Origin: Thermoplasmata archaeon
GTDB lineage: Archaea > Thermoplasmatota > Thermoplasmata > GCA-020350865
Assembly (NCBI GenBank): GCA_020348445.1
Contig: CP070751.1
Coordinates: forward strand, 3,184,341-3,248,340
Length of the DNA: 64,000 nt
Reading direction: 5' to 3'
Every line of letters begins with the position of its first letter. Position 1 is the first letter of the stretch. Shown here piece by piece: positions 62,438 to 64,000 of the stretch. The notes beneath the pieces are model-generated. The model was not told where the DNA came from. It saw only the letters and a program-made list of their open reading frames with translations, and made no database searches. Made by a program: the position numbers and the translations under genes.

Positions 62438-64000
62438 ATGAGAAGGGCAATTGGGATATCACTTGCTTTGATTATCTTGCTTAGTGGATTGTATCTGGTA
62501 GCACAAACTCCAAGTGCCACACCATATACCACACCTGATACTGGGGTGACTTGGTACATGGACGACTTGGTGCTAAATTCTGGCGGGACCGTTATCGGAG
62601 GTGGTGGTACTTATGTTATCACGGACCACGTATACATATCCCCAAGAGACACCATAATCATTCAACCTGGAGAGATCATAAAATTCGATTCAGGTGTAAA
62701 TTTAACAGTAAACGGAACACTGATTGCAGACGGGAATGGAGCCAATATGATAACATTCACATCAAACGCATCCAGCCCTGGTGCAGGGGATTGGGGGTGC
62801 ATCATATTTGAAGATACAAGTTCAGATGCAAATTGTATAATAAACTATAGTACGATTGAGTTCTCAAACTATGGAATTTTATGCGAACATGCCTCCCCGA
62901 CTATCACGAACAACACCATAACAATGAATGCACTTTTTGGAATGGTCTTAAATGCTTCCTCTCCTTTAATAGAGAATAATACTATCTCATCCAATTTGTA
63001 CGGTATCGTATGTGGTTACCCTTCCAAACCCGTAATTAGAAACAACCAAATTTTAGACAATTTTATAAGCGGTATTTTCAGCACCGATTCTAATGCCGAA
63101 ATCGATGGAAACACCATCTCAGGGGGCATGTCTGCCATCTTTTGTGCATTTGGCTCACCTGACATCAAGAATAACACATTATCGAGCATGGCCCCCTATT
63201 CTATCCTCGCAGTTAATGTCACTGATATCAATGTCACAGACAATACCTTCATCGACTCCCAAATGATAATATATAATTCATCTATAAATAAAATGTTGCT
63301 CGTGGATTCAGTTGCAACCACAGTGAACTGCACATATCCAATACCAACTCTTGATATAGATTCCAATTCGATTCTCATTGTTCAGAACTACCTGCATGTA
63401 AAGGTAATTGATAGCGGAAGTGCCCCAATGCAGGGTGCATGGGTGAATGTAACTGATAATGGAGATCAGATATATTCAAGACAAACAGATGCTGATGGGT
63501 ATTGTCTGTGGTTCGAGGTAACAGATAGGGTATACTATTATGGAAATAGCCCTACAGAGAATATTACCGGAATTACCGTCGAAAATGGTACCATGTCTTT
63601 TACTTGCCTTACAAGCGCCGACCCATCTGACATCGACATGTTTTTGTCTCATGTGGAAATCTTTCAAGGCTCTCCTGATTATGGTATCAATTTGGTATTT
63701 GGCTGGAATCTAATATCGATACCATTTATTCAATCTGATACTAACATTAATTCTGTTCTGTCCACTATTTCTGGGGACTACGATGCCGTGCAGTGGTACA
63801 ATGCAAGTGATACAGCTGATCAGTGGAAACACAATCGACCAGGAAAACCATCCCAACTAAACGATCTGAATGACATAGACCATACCATGGGATTTTGGAT
63901 ACATATCACCGATATAAATGGCGTTCTATTTCTTTATCCCGGAACCGAACCTGTAGTTAACCAGAATATCAACCTCCGTTCCGGTTGGAACCTCGTGGGT
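62438..64000 (+). CDS. Secreted right-handed beta-helix (NosD/PbH1-like) protein, C-terminus cut
   Basis: The ATG at 62438 lies 11 bases after AGGAGG; an in-frame ATG at 62429 is closer to it. The frame is open to the window end (521 residues). After a signal peptide (1-27) comes a beta-helix of short repeats (about 70-260, with NNTITMN and NNTISSN-type turns), typical of NosD/pectate-lyase-like surface proteins. A carboxypeptidase-regulatory-like beta domain (about 310-400) follows, then FGWNLISIPF and SGWNLVG segments often found in archaeal and bacterial surface proteins. It probably binds carbohydrate or acts as an S-layer component. Confidence 0.92.
   Translation, partial: MRRAIGISLALIILLSGLYLVAQTPSATPYTTPDTGVTWYMDDLVLNSGGTVIGGGGTYVITDHVYISPRDTIIIQPGEIIKFDSGVNLTVNGTLIADGNGANMITFTSNASSPGAGDWGCIIFEDTSSDANCIINYSTIEFSNYGILCEHASPTITNNTITMNALFGMVLNASSPLIENNTISSNLYGIVCGYPSKPVIRNNQILDNFISGIFSTDSNAEIDGNTISGGMSAIFCAFGSPDIKNNTLSSMAPYSILAVNVTDINVTDNTFIDSQMIIYNSSINKMLLVDSVATTVNCTYPIPTLDIDSNSILIVQNYLHVKVIDSGSAPMQGAWVNVTDNGDQIYSRQTDADGYCLWFEVTDRVYYYGNSPTENITGITVENGTMSFTCLTSADPSDIDMFLSHVEIFQGSPDYGINLVFGWNLISIPFIQSDTNINSVLSTISGDYDAVQWYNASDTADQWKHNRPGKPSQLNDLNDIDHTMGFWIHITDINGVLFLYPGTEPVVNQNINLRSGWNLVG

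Noticed and set aside
1..64000. CRISPR arrays, insertion sequences or transposases
   Set aside because: No regularly spaced direct repeats, no terminal inverted repeats with a transposase frame and no Cas genes were found in either strand.

Overview
The window looks like a piece of a euryarchaeal chromosome, most probably from the Thermoplasmata side (anaerobic, sediment-type lineages). This rests on gene content, not on a search. Supporting signs are the archaeal ribosomal/RNA polymerase block rps13-rps4-rps11-rpo3, an archaeal-type triosephosphate isomerase, an RPA plus RPA-associated protein pair, an archaeal ThyA, a TPD-family nuclease, an Lrp-TRASH copper regulator, many TATA-like promoters with short or no leaders, and many secreted PKD and beta-helix proteins. 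Base composition is moderately AT-rich and the gene-free gaps are AT-rich, so the few GC-rich gaps stand out as probable RNA.

Layout: 1-4.0 kb holds a truncated giant PKD protein. 4.0-8.0 kb holds a cobalamin adenosyltransferase, a double winged-helix regulator, phosphohexuloisomerase and an endonuclease IV-like TIM barrel. A candidate structured ncRNA lies at about 8.2-8.35 kb. 8.4-20 kb holds zinc-ribbon membrane proteins, an M24 peptidase/CooC/core-MetE operon, a PrsW-like protease, TIM, an NSS transporter and an M14 carboxypeptidase. 20-26 kb holds a FilR1-like regulator, UspA and a copper-resistance cluster with a divergent regulator. 26-34 kb holds coiled-coil, ferredoxin and GTPase genes, a ligase/amidohydrolase/vWA cluster and two zinc-ribbon paralogues. 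34.3-36.3 kb is an accessory-looking segment with tRNA-Leu, repeated hairpins, thyA and a mini-ORF. 36.4-43.4 kb is information processing (TPD nuclease, RPA, Rpo3, ribosomal proteins). 43.7-48.6 kb holds phosphate uptake (NptA/PhoU) and a thiol-redox cluster. 49-55 kb holds tRNA-Pro with another hairpin, an HTH-STAND ATPase, a KaiC-like ATPase, class II ribonucleotide reductase and two more zinc-ribbon proteins. 55.3-64 kb holds a 2078-residue PKD protein with a zinc-protease tail, an anchored protein and a truncated beta-helix protein.

The most unusual signal is a family of at least four hairpins (34328-34402, 34471-34541, 34901-34948, 49254-49318). Their 9-10 bp inner stems all differ in sequence, but they enclose a similar 28-29 nt loop that begins C/A-TTAAGA and ends ATAA. 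Two of them, one downstream of each tRNA gene in the window, are also wrapped in near-copies of that tRNA's acceptor-stem ends. I know no described element with this design.

The metabolic genes suggest a corrinoid-dependent anaerobe: cobalamin adenosyltransferase, B12-dependent ribonucleotide reductase, and a CooC-type nickel ATPase beside a core methionine synthase. Secreted or anchored peptidases (M14, PrsW, the putative zinc protease) and an amino-acid transporter suggest protein degradation. A separate DsbD/TlpA-type system would handle extracytoplasmic thiols.
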